Under the pieces are notes generated by a model. The model had not been told where the DNA came from and ran no database searches. It worked only from the letters and a program-made list of their open reading frames with translations. A stretch of DNA of 64,000 bases from Lumbricus rubellus (lineage: Eukaryota; Annelida; Clitellata; Crassiclitellata; Lumbricidae), in NCBI GenBank assembly GCA_945859605.1, contig OX243822.1:23112144-23176143 (forward strand), read 5' to 3'. Of this stretch, positions 45,559 through 57,200 are shown piece after piece. Position 1 is the first letter of the stretch; each line of letters starts with the position of its first letter. Position numbers and translations under genes: made by a program.

Positions 45559-45665
45559 TTTATCTCTATTCAGACAGAAACCGACGGCTAAACTGCCATA
45601 AGAACGAAACGAAATCGAAAAGACAGAGGCTTGTGTGTGTGTGTGATGTACCGTATCATGTACAC

Positions 45666-46021
45666 CAGTGGTTCCCAAAGTGGTGGTCCGCGGACCAGCA
45701 CCGGTCCGCGAAGGTATGATTGCCGGTCCGCGGTGAAGAGTTAAATAAACGAAATAAACTGTAATTATTAGTTTATTTGTTTGAAATTGTGAAATTATTC
45801 GAATTCTTGTCCAAAATTTATTCAAATTTCTGTTTTACTATATAAAAATTTGAAATAAATCAATGCTCCTTACTTTAACTTGCTAAAAAATATATTATTT
45901 AATCTTTTTATAATTTAGGTCGTTTTTGTTTGCAATTGCCATTTAGGCCTAAGTTAGCGGTCCGTGAGCTTCACCAAAAAAATTTGCCGGTCCGCGGCCT
46001 GCTGAAGTTTGGGAACCACTG
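45666..46021. mobile_element. Nested hAT MITE, perfect 8-bp TSD
   Basis: CAGTGGTTCCCAAAGTGG and TTTGGGAACCACTG ends are flanked by ATGTACAC on both sides (45658-45665, 46022-46029). CGGTCCGCGG motifs lie at both ends. Confidence 0.9.
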
Positions 46022-46860
46022 ATGTACACTACAGTCGATAGGTGTACTGCACAACACACGTTCGCACGTGCCAAGCATTTTAGCATAGTCGATCCCTTTA
46101 TATTTTCGGTTAAATGAATTTCCATTAAATTAACATTCGGTGAATTGAACATTAGGCGAGGTGAGATTCGGTGAATTGATTTTCGGTCAGATGATTTCGG
46201 CGAAATAAATTTCGGGGAAATGAAATTCGGGGAAATAAACGGTCACCTTCTTGGGGGGGGGGGCCTAAAAAAACCCTGATAAACTCCGCCCATGACAGTT
46301 TCGGAGGTGTCACATACCGACACTTAGTCAAGGAAAGCCCATTCCAGGTTGTTAGACCGACCACAGAAAATGAACGGCTCTGCAATGTCGCAGAGCGAGT
46401 GAGAGGAACCATTAAGTCACCATGGACAGAAGAGCGCAGTGCGTGGCGGCTTTTGCAAGTGGAAAGCGGTAGGCAAAGCGCACACAGATAAGAGAGTGAG
46501 AGCCTGATAAGCATCACCACACCAAAGATGCAAAATCATGCCATCTTAAAATAAGATGCGCTGCGGGAAAGAGAGCCAGTGCAAGAAACTCTCGCATATA
46601 TTGGGATTACGCGGTCGGACTTGGTGAACCCGCCAATAAGTCGCATGGCAGCCCGGTGGAACCTCTCAATCCGAACCCTCGGTAGACCAGCAAAGATGGA
46701 GGCGCAGTAGTCGAGGCGGCTCATCACAAATGCATGGACAAGGGAGGCTGCAGCTTTAGAAGTGAGAGAGCGAGCAATGACCCTAAGCTGCCGCAGTTGG
46801 TAGGCCAAGTAGCAGCTGAAGAAAAACTCTTAGATAGGAATTGAGGAGAGAACGCTCAGG

Positions 46861-48690
46861 TTGAGGTTAGCCAGCTGTTATACCTAGTGCCCATGCAATT
46901 ATGCCTTATTTAATCTCAGAAAGAATTTGAGCAAGATGGAGCTAATAAATACTCTAGTAGCCGACAGAACAACAACTAGGCTACATAAATTTGAACCTTA
47001 GAAGTACAATAGGGACAACAATGATTTAAACACAATGGTGATTATTGGCTTAGGTAGTACTTGTAGCCCTTCAAACTTTACATCAGTTTATTATTGACCA
47101 TGCATTTCAATGCATCAAATAGGCCTATGCAAACTGCAAAGTTTTCCAGTTGAAAGGACATAGGCTACTCAGACCCTATCCATTCCAAAGCACCTAACAG
47201 GGCATATTAACCACCACCAGTGGGCCCACTATGTAGTACTAACAAAACCTATAGTCGTACTTAATTTTTTGCAGGCTGTCTGTTCTCTGAGTATAACCTA
47301 GATTTATGTCTTCTGTCATTTGCACTCTTGTGAATTGTTTCAAAGTTCCTTTATGTTCAACCAGGTGACTGATTCCAGTGCTTCAGTCCCGGTTGAGGGT
47401 GTTGGAAGCTGGCGGAGGAGGAGGTGGCAGATAGATCATAGATACTTGATGTTCGATATTTGAAATGTGATCCCTTGTCAGCCTGGCTGTTTTAAGAGTA
47501 CTGAGATGTTCACTGCCTCCTTAGTTTCAGATCATTACGGTCGGTGGTGAAGCGTACATTACCCCTCGACTAAAGAAATTGTTGCTTCCTCACAAAGATC
47601 CTGCCCATCACAAGTATAGTTTTAAATGTTGGCTTCCTGAATAGGTGCAGGAAAACTGTTCCAGGTGCATAGGTCACTCCTCTATTGCTGCTCTTCGCAC
47701 TTGTGCTTCTCGGTTCTGTAGACACTGAAAATGCTGTTAAACTACCATCATCGGGAATCAGTACGAGAAACTGTCAGCTGGACTTTTCATGTAGCCAACG
47801 TGTAGGAGTTTGACTGTGGTGACTTGTGCTTCTCGAGCGGCGTTTTGCCTAAGGATGACTCTGTCGTGACGTTACCATCAATAGACTTGATCTATATGAT
47901 TGGGCGCCGTTGATGGCTGCCAGATTTGTTTTGTATTTGTTTTTATGTGTCATGTAACTCATGTTTTTATATGCTTGCAAACTAGAGTGCGTTTTGCAGC
48001 TGGTATATTACAGAATATACTTACTTACTTACTATCACGCCATGGACAGAAGTCAAAGACTGAAATATACTGCTACAAATGTTAAGGTACCAGCGATTTT
48101 GTTTCATCGAAAAGCTGCCATAATAATATGATGGTTGGGGAATTCTGTCAGAGGGCTTACCATAAAACATCTAAGGCAAGACACTCCATACACCAAAGTA
48201 TGAACATATGTAACCATTAGCAATAAACTTGAGTTTATTAAGACTTAAATAAATGAAAACATTCGGCTTAAAATATTTCTAAATTATCCATATTAAAACA
48301 AAACTTACAGATTAAGATGAAGTTATAGGCACAAACTTGCTTCAGTTAGCACATGAGAATGCCCTAAACTTAATCCTACAAATGATCAAATAAATGACTA
48401 ATTATTGCACATTTCTCCAGGTCCAGCTGGGTGTAACTGAAGCCTTAAAAGTCGGAAGACTCCTCTCAAACCAAGTCTACAATGACACAATTTAAGGCAC
48501 TTCTAGCTGTTTATACAATGTGCAAAGTTTTACAAATGATCTAAACAAAACTTTAGTCCACCATTCGCCTGAAGATATGCAATGTAAGGAAAGGTCAGGG
48601 TTCAAACAGTAATCACTTTGTTAAATAATGAATATATGTTTAACAGTTTGTTACAGTTATTTACACACTCGAAATCACAAGCGTAAAGTC
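46861..48690. other. Intergenic region between MPND and the CEP350-like gene
   Basis: No coding exon was recognised. 47270-47365 resembles the 3' part of the SINE at 51.7 kb (CTTCTGTCATTTGCACTC type). 47990-48030 ends in an ACTT-type tail, suggesting decayed retroelements. Confidence 0.5.
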
Positions 48691-49530
48691 TCATGCCTCA
48701 AGGCACAATGCACTGCTGCTGATCCTCAAACTCAGAGCACACACCATTGACTCCTATGCTTATCTGGCAGTAATTTCCATACCATGACTTAACACTTGAA
48801 GAATTTGGTAGACAAGGTACAGTGATCAAACTTGTTGCCAGCCATCAGCATCCAGAAATTGCGAACAGCTTTGCTATTTAGTAGCACACACCACTCTGGT
48901 GTACAATGCACAGAGTGGTGTGCAATGTCAGAGTAATCCATCTGAGTCCATTGTCCCAGCTTTCCTTGATCATAACCAGTATAATTCTGCAGATGCCTGG
49001 AGCTGATCGTCAAACTCAGAGCACAGACTAAACATAAAATGACTGCCATTCATTAGACCCTGACATCTCTTATCCTCAGATAAATTTTCTGGTCCAGTTT
49101 ACTACCATGGTCCATGGTCTCAGTTCCTGAGATTGCTGTAGCTCATTAATTGTGCAGGTGCACAACTATAGGGCAACTGTTAGAGCGATTTAGAGAGCTT
49201 CTTCGTTCATTGAGAGCACAGACACGTTCCATTCTTAGCCAACATAATTTTCTCGCCGGCACCTCTGATTTGTCGGAAGTTCTCAAAGCTGTCTGTTGGC
49301 CAGTTGTTGGCTAGACTTTCCTCATCAGTCTAAGTCACAGGCCTATTGTGGCTGGTCATACTGACACTGTAACTTGCTAGATTGCAGCTTGTCTTGCTTC
49401 CAATTTCCTGGATACCAGATATTGAGCCTGACTCTGATACTCAAGTCTCAAGACGCAATGTACTATTGCTGATCATCGAACTCAGAGCACAGATTAAACA
49501 TAAAACCATTGACTCCTACATATCTGCATC
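48690..49530. repeat. Locally dispersed repeat (AACTCAGAGCACA...)
   Basis: The phrase CTGATC-TCAAACTCAGAGCACA followed by ACCATTGACTCCTA or TAAACATAAAA occurs three times (near 48715, 49005, 49460). Its function is unknown. Confidence 0.7.
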
Positions 49531-50812
49531 TCTGCATCACTAATCCACTCTTCTCTGCTGACTTTTGTGACCCAGCGTCACATCGGTCACTTGCTGTATA
49601 GCTTCTCAGAATATGTCCCAGTTGTTTAACATCATTGTTCGATGTGCTAAAGCGATCTTGTAGATCTGCTCAAACACTTTTGCAACCATGGGATCATGTA
49701 GGAGTCTATCTTGTGGACAACTTGGTGTAAGCCTTTTTCACCTTCAGCTTGGTTTCGAGAGTGGTGATTGATTGCATGGCGATCCAAAATCACTGATTCT
49801 GACCAAATCGAGATTCTGCAGTTTGTGACAGCTCTCCCTCCGTCTGATGTTTGGATATAATCAATCTTCTTCTGAATTCAATCATTTGTGACCCCCCCCA
49901 GCTGCCTACAACAAGATGCATTTTGTCAGCTGTAACATCTTCACTCACCCCTTAGGTTTGTCATTATGTCCTGATTGTCGGATTCTCTTGTTCTCTTCTC
50001 AAATTCTGCATGCTGCTTCACGCTTGGTTTCTTTCCATTCTCAACTTAAGATGCTTTTTTCAGTATGCTTATTCTCGTTAAACTTCCTCTCCATCTCACT
50101 GGTGTGAAAAAACAACAGTTCTGTTTTGTGTGTATCTGCATAATAGAAACATAGAGAATAATTATAGAAACATAGCTTTGGTAAAACATAGCTTTGGTAA
50201 ACAGTTCATCTGTTATTTAAAGGTACAAATTATTCCTTCATTCTAATTAGCCTAGTTTACTGCAACACCATGCTTCCACACCTGCAAAAGTTCATAATCG
50301 ATAAACTCCAGGTTTTCCTGGTAAAATTCTCTAATACATAAAATTATGCAAAATGTTGTGTAAAAAGGCTTACGATTATTCTTCTGGTGTGAGCTGTTCA
50401 CCCAGCCCATCCTACCATCAATCACCATGTTTTGCAACTTATGAAACACCTTGTGGTTCTTTCGTTTTGTATGTCAAATTCAACACAATATGCACTCTCA
50501 TGATGGGCCATCATTACAGAACAACCTTTTCTCACACATGCATTCATGTCTTGTCTCAGCAAATTCTGCCTAATTTCTCTTCTTAAGAGAAATTTTATGA
50601 TTTACTGCACCCGTTAACTCGTTAACTTAGACAGCCGCATTTACAGCACACTTATCTTAAAAAGGGTCTTTACAGACATTCGACCATCTACACACCGGAT
50701 ATGAAATATTAGCAACCAATCTGAAAATTGCTGAACAGCAGAAATCAATTAATATCACATTTCAAAACACAAATTGTGCCAAACACACAATGAGCAAACG
50801 TGTTGACGAAAC

Positions 50813-51220
50813 TTAACAACAGTTATTGGCATTGTTTGTCAGAGCATTGCTCTGAATGAACTTCACGGTCTGCACAGTATCTTCAATTAGCGAACTAAAT
50901 AGTTTATTTGCCACACGATTCTTTATCATATTTGCATCTTGGCTATAATCTGTCCAGTTTGGTTCTTCCTGATACATTTCCGTAATAAGCATCCTGTCCA
51001 CCATGTCCTTTTTGTCAAGCTGTTTTTTCAGACCCATGCCCTTCTTTGTCATGTCATGTGGAAACCCTTTTTCAAATTTGAGCCACTGTAAAACACGATT
51101 ATGAAGGAGAGGCTTCAAAACATCAACTGTTGTTGGTGGATTTTCTGTAAATTTGGGCTTGAAGTTATATACTTTCTGCCAAGGCTCTGGTACTTCAGTC
51201 AATTCATCACTGTAGATTTC
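50813..51220 (-). CDS. CEP350: Terminal exon of the CEP350-like gene
   Basis: The acceptor tttttag|GAA opens a 135-aa terminal exon that ends at TAA. It carries WQKVYNFKPKF, LQWLKFEKGFP, a basic linker (KKGMGLKKQLDKKD) and the conserved VDRMLITEMYQEEPNWTDY block. This is the most conserved part of the gene in the window and the basis of the family call. Confidence 0.8.
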   Translation of the reverse strand, partial: EIYSDELTEVPEPWQKVYNFKPKFTENPPTTVDVLKPLLHNRVLQWLKFEKGFPHDMTKKGMGLKKQLDKKDMVDRMLITEMYQEEPNWTDYSQDANMIKNRVANKLFSSLIEDTVQTVKFIQSNALTNNANNCC

Positions 51221-54200
51221 CTAAAAAATATTAACAGATAGCCCTTGTAAAACCACAGAGTAGCAACAAATTTTACAAACCTCAACTGTAAATATCCAAA
51301 ATTAAATGACTAGAAAATTTTCTGCCGGTTGAACATGTGTGTGGAAATAAGCAAATCCATCATAATAATTCCTCGGATGTCCATAAGTTTACTTACATGC
51401 AACATCAACCTCTCCACTTAGTTAGGTGCCCTTAGTACTATGTTACAGTATCTGATCTATTGTTTACAAACTATACACTAATATTTCAAATCCTCCCTCT
51501 AGCATAAATTCACTAAATTATATTCATGACAGTTCCTACACAGATGATGACCACTTTTTTGTCTGATCAGAAACGACAAATTGTCTTCAATGATTCGACA
51601 CTTCCATCAATCAATTCAGCAACTTTCGTTAAAATTTGCTTTTTAGTTTCTTCATTATTACTATCAGTATGGAGACCCGGTAGCGCATTGGATAATACAC
51701 TGGCATGGAAATCAGTGGACCAGAGTTCTTAACCCCGTAGGATAGATGTGCTTTGTAGGTTGCAATTAGCGCCATGTATTGCAGGCTCTGTTCTGTTAGT
51801 AGTTAAGATTGATGCCTTCTGTGATTTGTGTTCTTGTGATTTGTTTCAATTGAATAACTCTACATTGTAACCGGTTGCGGTCTGTCAACTAGAATGCTTA
51901 ATAAAGGAATATAGAGAAAAAAACTATGAACAGTTTTAATGCATTCAACACACACACAGAATTGTATTTATAAATCTAAATTAGAGCACACTCAAAAGGT
52001 GAGAGCAAGGCACTATTTAATTTATGTGTGCTATGTCATGCCAAACTGAGATCTGACTCACATGTTCATCTTGGTTGGGACAGAGCTTTGGAAATTGTTA
52101 CCCAGTCTGGCACGTCCCTAAGGTCAAACCGGATCAGGACGTTTGGGCGCCGCCGTTTGGGCACCGGCCGTTTGGGCGCCGCCGTTTCGGCGCCAGCCGT
52201 TTGGGCGCGACGCCGTTTGGGCGCCGGACGTTGCGGCGCGAAAGAAGAACATTGACGTTTGTAGATATAATTACATACGAAAGAGCCTCCTTCCTAACCT
52301 TGACGTTTGTAGATATAATTACATACGAAAGAGCCTCCTTCCTAACCTTGACGTTTGTAGATATAATTACATACGAAAGAGCCTCCTTCCTAACCTTGAC
52401 GTTTGTAGATATAATGACATACGAAAGAGCCTCCTTCCTAACCTTGACGTTTGTAGATATAATTACATACGAAAGAGCCTCCTTCCTAACCTTGACGTTT
52501 GTAGATATAATTACATACGAAAGAGCCTCCTTCCTAACCTTGACGTTTGTAGATATAATTACATACGAAAGAGCCTCCTTCCTAACCTTGACGTTTGTAG
52601 ATATAATTACATACGAAAGAGCCTCCTTCCTAACCTTGACGTTTGTAGATATAATTACATACGAAAGAGCCTCCTTCCTAACCTTGACGTTTGTAGATAT
52701 AATTACATACGAAAGAGCCTCCTTCCGAGACTATTGTTTATCCCCTGTGAATGTGACGTTTGACGCGTTGCCGCTTGTTTACGCACCATCTTTGTGGAAT
52801 GCTTTTATTTAACATTAAATCATTCCCTTGGGTAACATGATGTGTTAACATTAAATTTAACAATGCACATTACAAAACATAGCTGAATTCAAAATTCCTG
52901 GACAAATAAAGAGTTTTAAGTGCTATTTCATTACATAACTTCTTCCGCGCCGAAACGTACGGCACCCAAACGGCGTCGCGCCCAAACAGCCGGCGCCGAA
53001 ACGGCGGCGCCCAAACGGCCGGCGCCCAAACGGCGGCGCCCAAACGTCACGTACCGAGGTCAAACACTTCAAATTACTTACTTATGCACCTTGAGCCTGA
53101 TATTTGGTTTCTCTAACCTACCATACTTTAACCGGACTCTTCAAAATAAAAATAAAAATTACAATATTTATGCCTGAAGCCACCATAAACTGAGACATGA
53201 CACAGGTAGCACTACATTTGCTGTCCGTTGTATTTCGTATTCAACATTGCGGACTGCAGTAAAAATTTATTTTTTTAATAAATAGCTACGATGTTGACTG
53301 CAGAATTCCACAGACGTGGATCCTCAGTTCTCATAAGTTTACAACTGTCATTAGCACAACTGCAATTCTAAGAAAAACTAACCAGCTTTCAGATTTGCTC
53401 AGACCTCTTAGAGTTATTACAATGATAGATTGCAGTTTCATTTCAAAGTGACCATCAGTTAATATAGAATTAAACATTTAGCACCACTGTATTATAGTCT
53501 TTGCAGGGCAAAACAAACACACCAGGTCACAGCTTGTTTTTTATATGCCAGTCACTTAATGACATTGAGCAATGGAAGACAACTTTGCATTTTTATTAGT
53601 GACTAATTATGAAATTAATTGAACATACAGTGGAATGTTAAGAAGGTGTCACTTGATTGAATTTCTGATGTCAGGTTTCTGCGTCACCCGATATTATTTT
53701 ACTTTCTAGCCATGCCTTTGAGGAATTGCAGTCAAGGCATGTAAACAAATAACTGAAACATGACGTCTACTGAAACAAGCAACTGTAATAGCACTGCCTC
53801 GTATGTATTAATGATCATAATACCTGAAGCATCTCTGCCACTAGATGAAAAACAAAAGTTTCGTGTGATCTTTGGCTGCAGTTATCCACGTTGTCTGAGT
53901 GACCATCCACAGAGAAATATGTTTCCGGTGGACACACTGCACTCACTGGTTCCCCATAACGCCGTCTTGACCAGAAGATGTCTGTTGCTTGGTCAACTAA
54001 TGGAAACAGCGTTTCTGGCATCATCCGAATGACGGGCAATTGCAAGTCAGGTGGCAGAAAGTCATCCTCCAATTCAAAGTCATGCAGGCGAAAAGCTTCT
54101 CTAGCTGTATGACAAATACCAGAAACATAACTACCGCAATAGAAAACATCACTTCCTGCAATATGGCATGAGCACTTTACGCAGGACTACTACTCTTAGT

Positions 54201-57200
54201 GACTACTTATGTCACTACAATAGTGACTAGTTTAGTGTAAAGTAAAACTTATATCACTTTCTACTGATGCCCATACAGCAATCTGCTTGCTGTTGTGAAT
54301 GAAACTCACATAATTGCACACCTTGAAGTGTGTAATTGGTAATAAAATGCACAAATTAAATCATAAGTTGAATAATTACCCTGGGGTTTCTGCACTGTGG
54401 CACCTCTGAATAGTTCATACTCCAGGAGGAGTTTTATAAATGCCCAGATATTATACGATATTTATTATTTAAGATTAATGTAATTTTTTACTTGTGATCC
54501 TCCATTCAAACTTCGAATATTTTTTAATTTTTGTTATATTGTCAATCAACTTGAATTGCATAATTTTTTACCCCACCTCGGTTAAGAGAGATGACATCAA
54601 GAGATGGGCACTGAAAGAAATGTCGTCAAGAGAAATGGTGATGCGATAATATTATCTATTATATTGTGCAGCAGAGGAATGGCATCTTAATTTTGCAGGT
54701 GTTATTCGAAATTTAAGATGCCCATATTATCTCGGCATTTAAAGTGAATTGTGGGCTGAAAATTGCTCCATTGGCCTACAAATCTGCATGAAAAAGTTTT
54801 GCACAAGTTTTTGTAACACTATAGCATTCTGTTTGAGAGCCTTCAATAGGACACCATGCACACATGCAAACATACATACATATTACATACATTGCAGACA
54901 TTATACATACATACATACACACATACAAGTATACAGAAGGAAACACCTTCAGACCTATAGTACAGATATACATTATATATAATATCACATTACTTCATCA
55001 TTTATTTTAGTGTCTCACAATCTTTCTGTACTCTCTGCACTTCTGCTATCACTGGTCATCCAACTAGTTTTGTGCTCGTATCTGCTTCTTGAATTTGACC
55101 TGGAAGGGTCCTGACAAACCCTGAGGCTCGTCTTAGACTCATAACCACTACAGGTTCACAATGTTAGCACAAGCTGCTGAGATTAGAAAACTCATTCATG
55201 GTTTTTAATGAATTATTAAAGATCATATAAAAAATGTGTTATGAAGAAAAAATGGACAACACTCACAGTAATCTTGTTGACCTATTATTCGGTCAGAATA
55301 TGGAGGTTGTTGGAATTCACTTTTAATGGCTGAAGAAAACCCAAAATCATCATCAAGCCATTCTTCATTGTCAAATAACTGTTCAAAGTTTTCTATGACA
55401 ATTTCCTGTTAAAAAAATAACAGCAGTTCAGTCAAAAGTTGAAAATGGTGGGATTATAACTCACTGCAATTATTATTATTAATATTGAGTTTTTATAGAA
55501 TGCCCCTTAAAGGTAATCTACTCACAAGCACACCCAGTCCAACCACGGCTAAATAAGGCAGTTTTTAAGTTCAAAGGGAACATAGTGGTGTACCAGGCGG
55601 CACGGAACAGGGAGACAATTCCAGGCTCTAGGGCAGGGGTTCTCAAACTGTGGTACGCGTACCCCTAGGGGTACGCCAGGCGCCGGTAAGGGGTACGCGA
55701 AAATTTTCAGAAATATAAATTCTTCTTTGAGTTTATGGACTTTGTGTCGATTTTTCGTTGATTAGCAATGATTTTTTTACGTTGCTTCATGTAACAGCAT
55801 CGTCATTTTTTCTTGCACAACATGTGATTAAACTCACATAGCCTACTAAGCTTATATTATAGTGCATGCAACATGTTTATGTTTAGGCCTGCCACTATAA
55901 ATTTGAAACAAAATAATGTATAATTGGTTGAAAGAACAAAAGCCAGAAATTCTCAGCGAAGGCTATTGTATAGCTCAATAAGGATAGCTGAATTGTTCTA
56001 AGGATTAATTTCTGGTCGAGCTTTAAAATTTGTGATTCCTTTCAGCAGGTCATGTAATTATAGGCCTAGGCCTATATCTTTTTGAAATTAGTTTTTAAAC
56101 TGTATATTCTTGCTGCCAAAAATAAATATGGGATACATTTGAGTTTGAAATTGACAAATATTAAACCAGGTAATTTTTTTATTTTAAATCTGTGCTAGTC
56201 AAAACAAGCACGCAACAATATAACGCTGTAGGTTAGCTCTTTCTTACAGAAATTATAGACCAATTTCCCCCTTTTTGTTGATATTATTGCAACATTTGCA
56301 TGATTAAGACTTTGCATATTTTAAATTTTGATCCCTGTAATCTATACAACTCTAATAGGCTACACCATACAATGATTAAAAGGACTTTTTAGTTGTCACT
56401 GCAATGGAGACAAAGCAATGGCATTTTGTTTCTAATCTGACTTTGCTGGGGGTACGCCACCATTCGATTTTTTTACTTGGGGGTACAATAAAAATAAAGT
56501 TTGAGAACCCCTGCTCTAGGGCCAGCCGCCAAGAATGAGTGCTGCCGAATTATAGTAGTCCGCAAGTGAGAGACCAAGAGTTCAGCCTGATCAGCCAATT
56601 GGAGAGCAGATCGCCACTCGACACCAAAGGTTGAAGAACTGAGCTCCCGCAGGTATATTGGAACCAGACCATCCATACAGCACCAGACCAATGCAAAAAC
56701 TCTACAGGCGATCCGCTGCGGAAATGGAAGCCAGTGGAGTGCATGCCGCATATACTTTGTGACTTGACCAAATTTACGGATGTGATCAATAAGACTGGGC
56801 ACAGAACCTAGTCAAGGCACTCAATCCAGACCGTCAGAAGCCCAACATAGAGGGCGCTACAATAGTCGAGGCGAGACACCACAAAGGCATAGACAAGAGT
56901 GTCAGGCAGCAGTAGGAATCAGAGATCAAGATGCCACCCTTAAATGTAATGTGATTAGTAATATCTACGTTGCCACCCTTAAATGTAATGTGATTAGTAA
57001 TATCTACGTTGCCACCCTTAAATGTACCGGTAATGTGATTAGTAATTTCTACTGTACCCTTCACAGCTGTTCAGTAGCGCTCCCAGCATGAGAACCCTCG
57101 AGAGATGACAAGGGCATTCCATCAGAGCTTTCCAACGATGGTAAATAATCAAGACTGAGCAACAGCTCTTCGGACAGAAGGGTCAACACTCCACAGATTG

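Larger units (their letters stand above)
45004..46294. mobile_element. hAT element containing a captured FLYWCH gene fragment
   Basis: CATGGGCGAAGTTTGG and AAACTCCGCCCATG ends are flanked by ACAGTTTG and ACAGTTTC (7 of 8). The left 300 bp matches the MITE at 22.0 kb. The middle holds a FLYWCH coding fragment, a nested hAT (45666-46021) and an array of ATTCGGNGAAATGAA-like 15-mers (46,100-46,230). Confidence 0.8.
44910..46860 (-). mobile_element. LINE family B copy interrupted by a hAT element
   Basis: The 3' end (44910-45003: GCGCCCCTTCATTCAAGGTA, then ACTACTCAGAGGCGCTCCC) and the coding part (46295-46860) are split by the hAT at 45004-46294. The minus strand encodes RT C-terminal pieces: LRVIARSLTSKAAASLVHAF, then MSRLDYCASIFAGLP, and FSVVGLTTWNGLSL. 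Frameshifts are present. Confidence 0.8.

Noticed and set aside
48789..49049. 86-codon minus-strand frame with a hydrophobic start
   Set aside because: It contains part of a locally dispersed repeat and has no homology I recognise.
51664..51735. Possible tRNA-Arg gene
   Set aside because: The B box is degenerate (AGTTCTTAACCC) and a SINE body with A-rich tail follows.
52252..52727. Possible CRISPR-like array
   Set aside because: The repeats abut with no spacers, in a eukaryotic intron.
52075..52812. A 245-codon frame with ten copies of a 16-residue repeat
   Set aside because: It is produced by the 48-bp minisatellite (period divisible by three) inside a transposon; other frames are open as well.
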